This document shows positions 34,020-42,049 of a DNA stretch of 64,000 bases, in pieces. The stretch comes from Gemmataceae bacterium (GTDB taxonomy: Bacteria; Planctomycetota; Planctomycetia; Gemmatales; Gemmataceae). The stretch's first letter is position 1. Every line of letters begins with the position of its first letter. Below the pieces are notes generated by a model. The model was not told where the DNA came from. It searched no databases and saw nothing but the letters and a program-made list of their open reading frames with translations. The position numbers and the translations under genes are program-made. The stretch lies in NCBI GenBank assembly GCA_019636445.1, contig JAHBXO010000016.1, forward strand, positions 50,722 through 114,721. Direction: 5' to 3'.

Positions 34020-34116
34020 GTCGGGAACTCGCTCCGCGAGTTCCCCAAAGGCTTTGATATGGTGTGAATGGGTTTCATTGATGCAACACGGGGAACTCGC
34101 GGAGCGAGTTCCCGAC
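34020..34116. repeat. Pair of inverted palindromic (REP-like) elements
   Basis: Two 27-base arms (34020-34046 and 34090-34116) are exact inverted copies. Each arm is itself a hairpin, with stems GGGAACTCGC and GCGAGTTCCC around a 3-base loop. The 43 bases between carry no open signal. This is the layout of a BIME (two REPs back to back). It lies between divergent ispG and the gene at 34134, so it may lie within their promoter region. Confidence 0.9.
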
Positions 34117-34133
34117 TCTGGGATCGCTCAACG

Positions 34134-34568
34134 ATGATCGCGACGTTCGACCGCAACGGGGTTCGCTTCCAATATCCGACGAACTGGTCGCTCGATTTCG
34201 AGGACGGCGACGGCGGCTGGACCGCCACCGTTCAGAGCCAGGAACTCTCGTTCGTGCTCGTCTCACTGCGTGCCGACGCCGACGCCCCGGCGATGCTCGC
34301 CGACGAAGCCCTCGCGGCGTTGCGGGAAGAGTACAAGGAGCTGGACGCCGAGACGTTCGTCGGCGCCTTCCAGGGCCTGCCGGCGATTGGGCACGACATC
34401 AACTTCCTGACGGTGGACACGGCGATCGAGTGCCGGACGCGAGCAGTGGAATCGCCGGCCGGGCCGCTGCTCGTGATGACGCAGGCGAGCGAATACGACC
34501 GGGACAAGAACGGGATCGTGCTGGAGGCGATCCTGGCGTCGTTCCGGTTCGAAGAGGGGGAATCATGA
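34134..34568 (+). CDS. Small protein of unknown function (PsbP/DcrB-like resemblance)
   Basis: 144 residues. The N-terminus GVRFQYPTNWSLDFEDGDGG is the pattern seen in PsbP- and DcrB-like folds, where a strand-turn starts with YPxxW. No signal peptide is evident from ATG 34134, so it may be cytoplasmic. The remainder alternates strands and helices (AALREEYKELDAETFVGAFQ, then VMTQASEYDRDKNGIVLEAI). I know of no activity. An earlier in-frame ATG at 34068 lies inside the repeat region and would encode repeat sequence, so I reject it. Its stop overlaps the antitoxin start by 4 bases (ATGA at 34565), so it is the first gene of the toxin-antitoxin unit and may be its third component. Confidence 0.72.
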   Translation: MIATFDRNGVRFQYPTNWSLDFEDGDGGWTATVQSQELSFVLVSLRADADAPAMLADEALAALREEYKELDAETFVGAFQGLPAIGHDINFLTVDTAIECRTRAVESPAGPLLVMTQASEYDRDKNGIVLEAILASFRFEEGES

Positions 34569-34819
34569 GCGCGAACTACACGGCGACGGGCACGCTGGTG
34601 GACGGACGCACGGTGACGCTCGACGAGCCGATCCCCCTCGAATCGGGCCGGGTGAAGGTGATCGTCGAGTCGATTCCAGTGGAGCAATTCCGGACGATCG
34701 AGGATTTCCTGGAAGCTTTGCAGAAACGCCGGGATGCCCGCGGTTACGTTCCCCGCACGCGCGAGGAGATCGACCGAGCAATGCAGGAAGAGCGTGATGG
34801 CTGGAACGATCGGCCATGA
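34565..34819 (+). CDS. Probable VapB-like antitoxin (second locus)
   Basis: 84 residues. The start TGTLVDGRTVTLDEPIPLES GRVKVIVE is a short beta unit of the form seen in AbrB-like or related planctomycete antitoxins (compare KNGRLEFDEPLP of the first locus). The C-terminal half is helical and charged (FLEALQKRRDARGYVPRTRE, EIDRAMQEERDGW), fitting a toxin-binding tail. The identification depends on context: ATG 34565 overlaps the preceding gene by 4 bases and its stop overlaps vapC by 4 bases. It should neutralise the adjacent toxin and perhaps autoregulate the operon. Confidence 0.8.
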   Translation: MSANYTATGTLVDGRTVTLDEPIPLESGRVKVIVESIPVEQFRTIEDFLEALQKRRDARGYVPRTREEIDRAMQEERDGWNDRP

Positions 34820-35211
34820 GGATCTACTTCGATTCCGCGATCGTCATCTACCTGATCGAACAACCGACACCGTTCGCATCGGCCGTGAATCGTTTTCTTC
34901 AATCCGTTACCGCACGGGAATACGTTTGCTCCGAAATGACGCGTGCCGAGTGCATGATCGCCCCGCGCCGCGCCGGGAATCGAATACTGGAAATCGAGTT
35001 CGAATGGTTTTTCCGCCAATCGTTCGTTCGGCTTCTACCGCTGACGCGCTCGATCTTTGATCGAACGATCGAACTGCGAGCCAATCACCGACACCTGAAG
35101 ACGCCGGACGCGTTGCATCTCGCGACCGCAATCGAGGCGGGTTGCGATGGGTTCCGGACCAACGACGCGAGGCTGTCCTCGCTCAACGATATCCCGATCC
35201 ATCAGATCTGA
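34816..35211 (+). CDS. vapC: VapC-type PIN-domain toxin (second locus)
   Basis: 131 residues. The PIN acidic residues are present: RIYFDSAIVIYLIE (Asp), CSEMTRAECMIAP (Glu), LKTPDALHLATAIEAGCDGF (Asp) and RTNDARLSSLND (Asp). This is the short VapC subtype with DSxxxIYLIE at its start. Members cut RNA in a site-specific manner. The ATG lies in a 4-base overlap with the antitoxin. The stop is only 9 bases before the NAD synthetase start, so nadE is likely expressed on the same transcript, an unusual neighbour for a toxin gene. It is not a duplicate of the first locus by sequence. Confidence 0.92.
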   Translation: MRIYFDSAIVIYLIEQPTPFASAVNRFLQSVTAREYVCSEMTRAECMIAPRRAGNRILEIEFEWFFRQSFVRLLPLTRSIFDRTIELRANHRHLKTPDALHLATAIEAGCDGFRTNDARLSSLNDIPIHQI

Positions 35212-35220
35212 GTCGCCCCC

Positions 35221-37215
35221 ATGCCCCACTCGTTTCTCCGTGTCGCCGCCGCCGTGCCGGAACTCCGCGTCGCCGACTCGGCGTTCAACGCCGAGCGCAC
35301 GCTCGACCTGCTCCGTGAAGCCGAAGAGCGGCAAGTGCGGCTCGCCGTGTTCCCCGAGTGCGGCCTCACCGGTTACACCTGCGGCGACCTGTTCCATCAA
35401 TCGACGCTGCTGCGCTCCGCCGAAGCGGCGCTCGAATCGTTGCTCTCCGCCGCGGACCTCTGCTTCAGCGGCGTCGGCGTCGTCGGATTGCCGGTGGCGC
35501 TCGACGGCATGGTCTTCAACGCCGCCGCCGCGTTCCGGGGTGGGCGACTGCTCGCCGTCGTTCCGAAGAGCTACCTGCCGAACTACAAAGAGTTCTACGA
35601 CGCCCGCTATTTCGCTCCGGCCTGGAACGCGATCTCAAATACGATCCGTATCGCCGGGCAAGCCGTTCCGTTCGGCACCGACAACCTGATCCAAGCGGGA
35701 GCGGATTTCGTTCTCGGCATCGAGATTTGCGAAGACCTCTGGATGCCCGTGCCGCCCAGTTCCCTTCAGGCGATCCAGGGCGCGACCGTCCTCGCGAACC
35801 TCTCCGCGAGCAACGAGACGATCGGCAAGGCACCCTACCGCCGGCAACTCGTCGAAGGTCAATCGGGCCGCTGCGTCGCCGGGTACATCTACGCTTCCTC
35901 CGGCGTCGGCGAATCGACGACCGACCTCGTCTTCGGCGGCCACGCCCTCGTCGCCGAGAACGGCTCGATCCTCGCCGAGTCAAAACGATTCGAACGCAAG
36001 GGCACGCTCACGGTGGCCGACCTCGATCTGGAGCGCATCGCCCGCGATCGCCGCACGACGAACAGCTTCAACGACGCCCACGCCGAAGAGCAACTCCGCA
36101 AGAAGTTCCGTCGCGTCGTCTGCGAAGTCCCGGACGGCGAGTTCGGCGAGGCACTGGAACGATTCGTCGATCCGCATCCGTTCGTGCCGTCGAATCCGAC
36201 CACGCTGAAGGACCGTTGCGAGGAGATCTTCCACACGCAGACCGCGGCACTCGCCAAGCGGCTTGATCATATCGGCAAGCCGGCCGTCAGCATCGGTGTT
36301 TCGGGCGGCCTCGATTCCACGCTCGCGCTGCTCGTCCTTTGCAAGACGTTCGACCTGATCGGCGCGCCGCGGTCGAAGATCCTCGGCTTCACGATGCCTG
36401 GCTTCGGCACGACGAGCCGCACAAAGGGGAACGCTCACTCCCTGATGCAATCGCTCGGCCTGACCGCGAAGGAAGTCGACATCCGTTCGATGTGCCTCGA
36501 ACAGATGCGGGCGCTCGGCCACGCCCCCTTCGGCCTATCCCTCGACGGCGAAACACCGGACTCCCTCGGCGAGAAACTCCGCATCCTGCCTTCGGAGCGC
36601 CGCAACGACCTCGTCTTCGAGAACGTCCAGGCCCGCGTGCGAACATCCATCCTCATGAACGCCGCGTTCACCATCGGCACTGGCGACCTGTCCGAACTCG
36701 CCCTCGGATGGTGCACCTACAACGCCGACCACATGAGCATGTACAACCCGAACGTCGGCATCCCGAAGACGCTCGTGAAGTTCCTCGTGCACTGGGCGGC
36801 GGAGAACGAATTCGACGGCCCCGTTCGTGCAACTCTGCTCGACGTGGTGGGCACCGAAATCTCGCCGGAGCTGCTGCCCACCGCCGACGGTGTGGCGCAG
36901 AGCACCGAAGGCACCATCGGGCCGTACGAACTGCACGACTTCTTCCTCTATCACTTCCTCCGCTGGGGCTGCGCGCCGGAGAAGATCCTGTTCCTGGCGA
37001 GGCGGGCGAAATTCGATCGGGACTACTCTCCGGCCGACATGCGCCGGTGGCTGGCCCTGTTTTTCAAGCGGTTCTTTGCGAACCAGTTCAAGCGGTCGTG
37101 CCTGCCGGACGGGCCGAAGGTCGGTTCGGTGAGCGTGTCGCCCCGGGGCGACTGGCGCATGCCGAGCGACGCCGTCGCGAAGGCCTGGCTCGACGCGGTC
37201 GAACGAACCGCGTAG
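35221..37215 (+). CDS. nadE: Glutamine-dependent NAD+ synthetase
   Basis: 664 residues, the two-domain form. The N-terminal glutaminase (nitrilase fold, about 1-280) has the Glu-Lys-Cys triad in FPECGLTGYTCGDLF, VVPKSYLPNYKEFYD and GIEICEDLWMPVPP. The synthetase (about 330-640) has the PP-loop SIGVSGGLDSTLALL and GDLSELALGWCTYNADHMSM. It makes NAD+ from deamido-NAD+, with ammonia passed from glutamine through a channel. Length and motif order match bacterial NadE. ATG 35221 begins close after the VapC stop. It is followed by an inverted repeat pair and then the deiodinase-like gene. Confidence 0.97.
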   Translation: MPHSFLRVAAAVPELRVADSAFNAERTLDLLREAEERQVRLAVFPECGLTGYTCGDLFHQSTLLRSAEAALESLLSAADLCFSGVGVVGLPVALDGMVFNAAAAFRGGRLLAVVPKSYLPNYKEFYDARYFAPAWNAISNTIRIAGQAVPFGTDNLIQAGADFVLGIEICEDLWMPVPPSSLQAIQGATVLANLSASNETIGKAPYRRQLVEGQSGRCVAGYIYASSGVGESTTDLVFGGHALVAENGSILAESKRFERKGTLTVADLDLERIARDRRTTNSFNDAHAEEQLRKKFRRVVCEVPDGEFGEALERFVDPHPFVPSNPTTLKDRCEEIFHTQTAALAKRLDHIGKPAVSIGVSGGLDSTLALLVLCKTFDLIGAPRSKILGFTMPGFGTTSRTKGNAHSLMQSLGLTAKEVDIRSMCLEQMRALGHAPFGLSLDGETPDSLGEKLRILPSERRNDLVFENVQARVRTSILMNAAFTIGTGDLSELALGWCTYNADHMSMYNPNVGIPKTLVKFLVHWAAENEFDGPVRATLLDVVGTEISPELLPTADGVAQSTEGTIGPYELHDFFLYHFLRWGCAPEKILFLARRAKFDRDYSPADMRRWLALFFKRFFANQFKRSCLPDGPKVGSVSVSPRGDWRMPSDAVAKAWLDAVERTA

Positions 37216-37235
37216 TGGTACGGTGGAGCCATTCA

Positions 37236-37318
37236 GTAGGTCGGGCCGAGTCTTCGAGCCCCGACGCGAGGAGCCAAGGCCAACGTGTCGGGCCTCCCAA
37301 AGCCTCGGCCCGACCTAC
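37236..37318. repeat. Inverted pair of GTCGGGCC-type palindromic repeats
   Basis: Two copies of the repeat also found at 32711-32743, arranged head to head and bounded by GTAGGTCGGGCC and GGCCCGACCTAC. Each copy can form its own stem (GTCGGGCC with GGCCCGAC, or one mismatch). It lies in the 155-base gap between nadE and the next gene, downstream of the nadE stop, and may stabilise or end that transcript. Confidence 0.85.
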
Positions 37319-37370
37319 AAATCCCGTGCGACGAACCTGTAGTCTATCGGGAACTTTTCCGGGAGCCGCC

Positions 37371-38606
37371 ATGAGCCATTCGTTTCTCGGTTCGCTCGCG
37401 TTTCTGTTCACCGCAGCACTCGCAGCGGCCGCGCCGCCGCCGACACTCCCGAAGATCGACCCGGAGGAGTACAAGGACAAGAAGAAGGCCGAAGCACTCG
37501 CGATGGACTTGGAGGAGCAGTATCCGGCGAAGAAGCGACCCGAAGCGATCAAGATGCTCGCCGCCATCCTCCGCGGCTCGATGATGGGACCCGGTGAAGG
37601 CTGGTTCGGTCCCGCGGCCAATCGCTACTCGTACAAGTGGCTCGCGGCGCGTTGCGGTGCCGACGAGAAAAAGGGAATCGACCGGAAAGCCTTTGTCGGC
37701 GACGACCTCGCGTTCGCCCGACTCGACCGCAACGGCGACGGCACCATTCAGGCATCCGACCTCGACTGGTCCGATAACAACCCGTTCGTCCAGCAATACT
37801 ACATGGTCAACCGCATCTTCCGCCGGATGAATCCGCGCGGCGACGGCCACCTGACCAAACAGGACCTGGAGAAGTTCTTCGAGAAGGCCGCCAAGGGGAA
37901 GGATCACGTCACCACCGACGACCTGCGCGACGCGTGGCTCGGCGGCATGTCCGGCGGATTCGCCCCCGGCGACGCGCCCAGCACCGTCACGCTCTTGAAA
38001 GGGCTTTACAGCGGCGAAGTCGGCTCGATCCACGAAGGCCCAGCCCTCGGCGACACGGCCCCGGACTTCACGCTCTCGTCACCGGACGGGAAGAAGACGG
38101 TGCAACTCACGAACCTGATCGGAAAGAAACCGGTCGTCCTTGTACTCGGCAACTTCACCTGCGGCCCGTTCCGCGGCATGTACGTGGACGTCGAAAACGT
38201 GGTCGAGCGCTATCGCGACAAGGCCGAGTTCCTGATGGTCTACGTGCGCGAGGCGCACCCGACCGACGGTTGGGCGATGAGTGCGAATGCGTCCGTGGGC
38301 GTGGCCGTCGCGCAACCGAAGACGATCGATGAACGACGGAAGGTCTGCACGCAGTTCACGGCGAAGCTGAAGCCGACGATTCCCGTCGTCGTCGACGGTT
38401 TGGACGACAAGGTTGGGAACGCGTACAGCGGCATGCCGGCGCGACTCTACGTGATCGACCCGTCCGGCAAGGTGGCCTACAAGAGCGGCCGCGGTCCGTT
38501 CGGCTTCCGCGCCGGCGAAATGGAGCAGGCTCTGGCGATGTGCTTCCTGGAAGCGATTCCGGCCAAGAAAGCCGAGCCGAAACCGGCGCCGAAGAAGGAT
38601 TCGTAG
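37371..38606 (+). CDS. Exported EF-hand protein fused to an iodothyronine deiodinase-like thioredoxin fold
   Basis: 411 residues. The signal peptide is SHSFLGSLAFLFTAALAAAA. A helical region leads to an EF-hand loop, DRNGDGTIQASD (119-130), with ligands at positions 1, 3, 5 and 12, and a weaker second one at NPRGDGHLTKQD. From about 228 a thioredoxin-like domain starts with LGDTAPDFTLSSPDGK. Its active segment NFTCGPFRGMYVDVENV has Cys264 where animal deiodinases carry selenocysteine (CTUP), and MVYVREAHPTDGWAM is the deiodinase EAHPxDGW signature. The fold is therefore a Cys-form deiodinase-like reductase, probably acting outside the cytoplasm; halide removal is not implied. ATG 37371 has GGGAG 5 bases before it. 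No thioredoxin partner is adjacent. Confidence 0.85.
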   Translation: MSHSFLGSLAFLFTAALAAAAPPPTLPKIDPEEYKDKKKAEALAMDLEEQYPAKKRPEAIKMLAAILRGSMMGPGEGWFGPAANRYSYKWLAARCGADEKKGIDRKAFVGDDLAFARLDRNGDGTIQASDLDWSDNNPFVQQYYMVNRIFRRMNPRGDGHLTKQDLEKFFEKAAKGKDHVTTDDLRDAWLGGMSGGFAPGDAPSTVTLLKGLYSGEVGSIHEGPALGDTAPDFTLSSPDGKKTVQLTNLIGKKPVVLVLGNFTCGPFRGMYVDVENVVERYRDKAEFLMVYVREAHPTDGWAMSANASVGVAVAQPKTIDERRKVCTQFTAKLKPTIPVVVDGLDDKVGNAYSGMPARLYVIDPSGKVAYKSGRGPFGFRAGEMEQALAMCFLEAIPAKKAEPKPAPKKDS

Positions 38607-38664
38607 TTGACTTCGCCGTCGTTCGCCGGCATAAGGCTCCGCACAGTGTCCCGGAGTCCGTGCC

Positions 38665-39108
38665 ATGGTTCGACGTGCCTTGCTCGCCGGTTTCGTCTTC
38701 GCGCTGGGTACCGGCCTCGCATCCGCGCAGAACGTGCTCTCGCCGTTTCCAGGCAGCGGCGTGCCGGTCGGCCGCCCGGTTTTCGGTACGGTGGGACAGA
38801 CGGCACCGCCAGCGGCACCGCGTGCCGGGCAGGCGATTGGTTACGTCGGACCGGACGGCAAGCCGGTATCGATGGAACGCCCGGCGGGTCAGGTCGTGGA
38901 CCTGCGCAACCTCGCCGCGCCGATCACGGCACCGCTGGCACCGGGGCTGACGGATTCGCAGCCAAAATCGGTATTCGAAAAGGTCTACGACAAGTGGCGA
39001 CAGGCGATCGGACTGGACAAGCAAACCACGCCGACGACGAATAACTACACGCCGGGTCTGAGCCGGCGGAACCGCGAGCGCCGTTCGATGATGTGGTGGC
39101 GGGATTGA
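38665..39108 (+). CDS. Small exported protein of unknown function
   Basis: 147 residues; not recognised. The signal peptide VRRALLAGFVFALGTGLASA is clear, with cleavage before QNVLSPFPGSG. The mature chain starts Gly/Pro/Val-rich (PVGRPVFGTVGQTAPPAAPR) and ends with a helical, basic segment (SVFEKVYDKWRQAIGLDKQT, then RRNRERRSMMWWRD). No lipobox, repeat or metal motif is visible. ATG 38665 fits the signal peptide. It is 58 bases after the deiodinase-like gene on the same strand and could be cotranscribed with it; the next gene is convergent. Confidence 0.68.
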   Translation: MVRRALLAGFVFALGTGLASAQNVLSPFPGSGVPVGRPVFGTVGQTAPPAAPRAGQAIGYVGPDGKPVSMERPAGQVVDLRNLAAPITAPLAPGLTDSQPKSVFEKVYDKWRQAIGLDKQTTPTTNNYTPGLSRRNRERRSMMWWRD

Positions 39109-39148
39109 TCGGGGAGACGGAGTGCGGACGGAACGCCCGCGCTCCGGT

Positions 39149-40993
39149 TCAGTCTTCCAGCACCTTCTCGAATTCCATCTGGTAGCAGGTCGTATTGGCG
39201 TTGCCGGTGAAGAGCCAGCGGCCATCGGGGCTGAACGCCAGCGACTGCACGGCGGCGTCGAACTCCCGCACCACGAGCAATCGGCCGCTGAGCACGTCCC
39301 AGACGCGGACAGTCATGTCGTCGCCGCCGGAGAGCAGGAAACTGCCGTCGGGGCTGAACGCGACGCAGTTGACGCGTTCGCGGTGCCCGGCGAGTTCGAA
39401 CACTTCTTCTTGCGATTGCAGATCCCAAACATGGACATTCCCATCCAACCCGGCACCGGCAAGGTAGCGGCCGGGGGAGTCGATGGCCAGCGCGTTCACT
39501 CCGACATCGAAGACCAGTTCGCGTTCCTTTTTGGCGATGTGCCAGACGCAGACGGCTCCGGTGCGGTCTTCGGTGGCGAGGTAGTCGATGCCCCCGCAAA
39601 TCGCGCGTTCGCCATCGGGGTGCAGTAGTACGCTTTCGAGTGTGCAGTTGTCGGCGGCGTCGATGAGGATGATGCGCGGTTCGCCGGTGAGGGCGTTCCA
39701 AAGCCAGACGAGTCCGTCGGCGGGACTGGTCTGGGCGAGGGTGCCGCCGTTGGTGTCGAAGGCGAGCGAACCGATTGGCGGCTTGGTGGCTTCGAGGCGG
39801 CGCGGTTCGCCGGGCTTGGCGAGGTCGTAGAGCCGCGTGAAATGGTCGACACCGCCCACGGCGAGCCAACGACCGTCGGGACTGGCGGCGACGCTGTGGG
39901 CGGGTCCATCGCCGGAGGGGGGCAGTTCGGCGCCCGTTTCGACATCCCAGAATCGAAAGCTGGCCGCGCCGGTGCTGGCGAGCCGGAGTTTACCGTCGGA
40001 GGCGACGATGGCGAGTTCGTGCTTGGCCTTGGGTCGGGGACCGGCGAGCAGTTCGCCCGTCGCGGTGTCCCAGACGTGGATGACGCGATCCGCGCCGGCG
40101 GAGGCGAGGCGCGAGCCGTCGGCGTTGAACGCGAGGCAGCGTACTTCCTCGATGTGCCCGCGGAGCACCGCGCCCGGGGTCGCCCGCTCCGGATCCTTCC
40201 AGAGGTGGATTTCGAAATCGGAATCGGCCGTCGCGAACTGGCCGGACATCGGCCCGGATGCCAGCGCGACCACCTGGTCCGCGTGGCTGTTCAACAACAT
40301 GACCGGATCGGATTGGCCGAGCCGCCAGACCCGCGCGGAGGTATCCCAACCCGCGGACACGAGAAGCGCGCCGTCGGTGCTCCACGCGAGTGCCGGCACG
40401 CGGTCGGTGTGGCTGAACAGTTCGGCGAGGCGTTCCCCGGTGTCGAGATCCCAGATGCGGACGGCGCGGTCTTCGCCGGCGGACGCGAGCTTGCGGCCGT
40501 CAGGGGAGAACGCTAATGCCGAGACCGGCATCGGATGGCCGGATAACTCCGCGACCATTTCCAGTTTCGCGGAATCCCACAGGCGAACTTTGCCGTCATC
40601 GTGCCCGCTGGCGACAATGGCCCCGTCGGCCGTGAACGCGATCGCCGTCACCCACGAATTCCTCCCCGCGCGGCCCTGCAGCGTGCCGGTGCCGACGTTC
40701 CAGAATCGCAGGTCGTCGTTGCCGCTGACGAGCAGTTGGGCCGTCGGATCGAACCGCCAAACGGTTTCGAGGTCGCTGAGATAGTGGCGGGAGAGCAGTT
40801 TGCCGTCCGATGTCCAATGCTGGAGAATGCCCGCTTCATCGACGGAATGGACCGTGCCGTCGGCGGCGAAAGCTACGGCGGCCACGTCGCTTTCGGTCTG
40901 GAACCGAGGCTCGCCGAAAATGCGATGCACGAGCGGAGACGGTTTGGCGGGAAATTCCAGATCGGGAACGGGGTCGGTGGTACGCGTGGACAT
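39149..40993 (-). CDS. WD40-repeat beta-propeller protein (cytoplasmic)
   Basis: 614 residues with no signal peptide, so the propeller is expected inside the cell. WD40 units run from about 40 to the end: TVHSVDEAGILQHWTSDGKL, LAFSPDGRKLASAGEDRAVR IWD, LAFNADGSRLASAGADRVIH VWD and VAFSPDGSFLLSGGDDMTVR VWD are clear blades. I count roughly 12 to 14, so two propellers may be joined. The first 40 residues (PDLEFPAKPSPLVHRIFGEP) are not a repeat. No kinase, protease or other domain is attached. The role is probably a binding platform; partner unknown. It is convergent with the small exported gene and divergent from thiL (156-base gap). Confidence 0.92.
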   Translation of the reverse strand: MSTRTTDPVPDLEFPAKPSPLVHRIFGEPRFQTESDVAAVAFAADGTVHSVDEAGILQHWTSDGKLLSRHYLSDLETVWRFDPTAQLLVSGNDDLRFWNVGTGTLQGRAGRNSWVTAIAFTADGAIVASGHDDGKVRLWDSAKLEMVAELSGHPMPVSALAFSPDGRKLASAGEDRAVRIWDLDTGERLAELFSHTDRVPALAWSTDGALLVSAGWDTSARVWRLGQSDPVMLLNSHADQVVALASGPMSGQFATADSDFEIHLWKDPERATPGAVLRGHIEEVRCLAFNADGSRLASAGADRVIHVWDTATGELLAGPRPKAKHELAIVASDGKLRLASTGAASFRFWDVETGAELPPSGDGPAHSVAASPDGRWLAVGGVDHFTRLYDLAKPGEPRRLEATKPPIGSLAFDTNGGTLAQTSPADGLVWLWNALTGEPRIILIDAADNCTLESVLLHPDGERAICGGIDYLATEDRTGAVCVWHIAKKERELVFDVGVNALAIDSPGRYLAGAGLDGNVHVWDLQSQEEVFELAGHRERVNCVAFSPDGSFLLSGGDDMTVRVWDVLSGRLLVVREFDAAVQSLAFSPDGRWLFTGNANTTCYQMEFEKVLED

Positions 40994-41149
40994 CGATGGA
41001 TCCTAAATGAACGACATGGGGCGAACCGGCCTGGCAGTGTCCGAGTTTAGAACAGTCGTTGCGAGTAAGGGAGAAAAATCGGGCATCTAGGCGAAAAAAT
41101 CGGATTCTCCGGATCGTGCCGGGGATGATATTTCTACGAAGGCGCGAAA

Positions 41150-42049
41150 ATGGCTGGTGAATTCGAGTTCATCGATTGGATCCGACGTCGAACTCCGGCG
41201 GCGGATCGTGTTCTCGTCGGCCCCGGCGACGACTGCGCCGTCCTCGCGCCGGGGCGGTCGCCGCTGCACGTGACGACCGACATGCTGATGGACGGCATCG
41301 ATTTCCGCCTCGGCGAAGTCGAACCTCGCCGCGTCGGCCGCAAGGCGATGGCGGTCAACCTCAGCGACATCGCCGCGATGGCCGGGGAACCGGTCGGTGC
41401 CGTGGTCGCTGTCGCCCTGCCCCGCAGTCGCGCGGGCCTGGCGGAAGAGCTGTATACCGGACTTCGCGAAATGGCCGACGCCTTCGATACGCCGATCGTC
41501 GGCGGAGACACGAACTCCTGGGACGGCCCACTCGCCATCACCGTGACGATCTTCGGCGAATCGGCGAGACCGGTCCGACGGAACGGTGCGCAACCCGACG
41601 ACTGGCTGTTTGTCACGGGGCCGCTTGGCGGCAGCATCCTCGGCCATCACTTCGACTTTACGCCGCGGATTCGCGAAGCCCGGTTGCTGGCGGACGCCGT
41701 GGACCTCAAAGCGATGATCGACATCAGCGACGGACTTTCGCAGGACCTGCACCACATCCTGACGGAAAGCCATTGCGGTGCCGAGTTGGATGCGGCCGCC
41801 ATCCCGATCGCGGACGCGGCGCGCACGCTGGCGGCGCAAACGGGTAAGTCGCCCTTGGAACACGCGCTCGGCGACGGTGAGGATTTCGAACTGGTTTTCG
41901 CCGTGTCGGCCGCCGACGGCGCGAGCCTGTTGAAATTATCGCCCGTGCCGGTCTGGAAGATCGGCGAGTGCGTACCGAACGGTTACTGGATCGTGGAAAA
42001 TGGCCTGCGGCGAGCGCTCGCGCCGACGGGCTGGGCGCATCAGCTCTGA
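41150..42049 (+). CDS. thiL: Thiamine-monophosphate kinase
   Basis: 299 residues, a little shorter than Escherichia coli ThiL (325). It phosphorylates thiamine monophosphate to the active diphosphate. The N-terminal half has RVLVGPGDDCAVLAPG, then VTTDMLMDGIDFRLGEVEPR and RKAMAVNLSDIAAMAGEPVG, the metal- and ATP-binding acidic motifs of the PurM-like fold. FVTGPLGGSILGHHFDFTPR and MIDISDGLSQDLHHIL with GDGEDFELVFAVSA follow. These are all characteristic of ThiL. ATG 41150 begins the family's start (GEFEFIDWIRRR). No other thiamine gene is nearby. It stops 1 base before the convergent VCBS gene stop. Confidence 0.96.
   Translation: MAGEFEFIDWIRRRTPAADRVLVGPGDDCAVLAPGRSPLHVTTDMLMDGIDFRLGEVEPRRVGRKAMAVNLSDIAAMAGEPVGAVVAVALPRSRAGLAEELYTGLREMADAFDTPIVGGDTNSWDGPLAITVTIFGESARPVRRNGAQPDDWLFVTGPLGGSILGHHFDFTPRIREARLLADAVDLKAMIDISDGLSQDLHHILTESHCGAELDAAAIPIADAARTLAAQTGKSPLEHALGDGEDFELVFAVSAADGASLLKLSPVPVWKIGECVPNGYWIVENGLRRALAPTGWAHQL

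Noticed and set aside
34068..34133. Longer N-terminus for the gene at 34134
   Set aside because: The extra 22 codons are the inverted repeat itself; ATG 34134 begins the conserved-looking fold.
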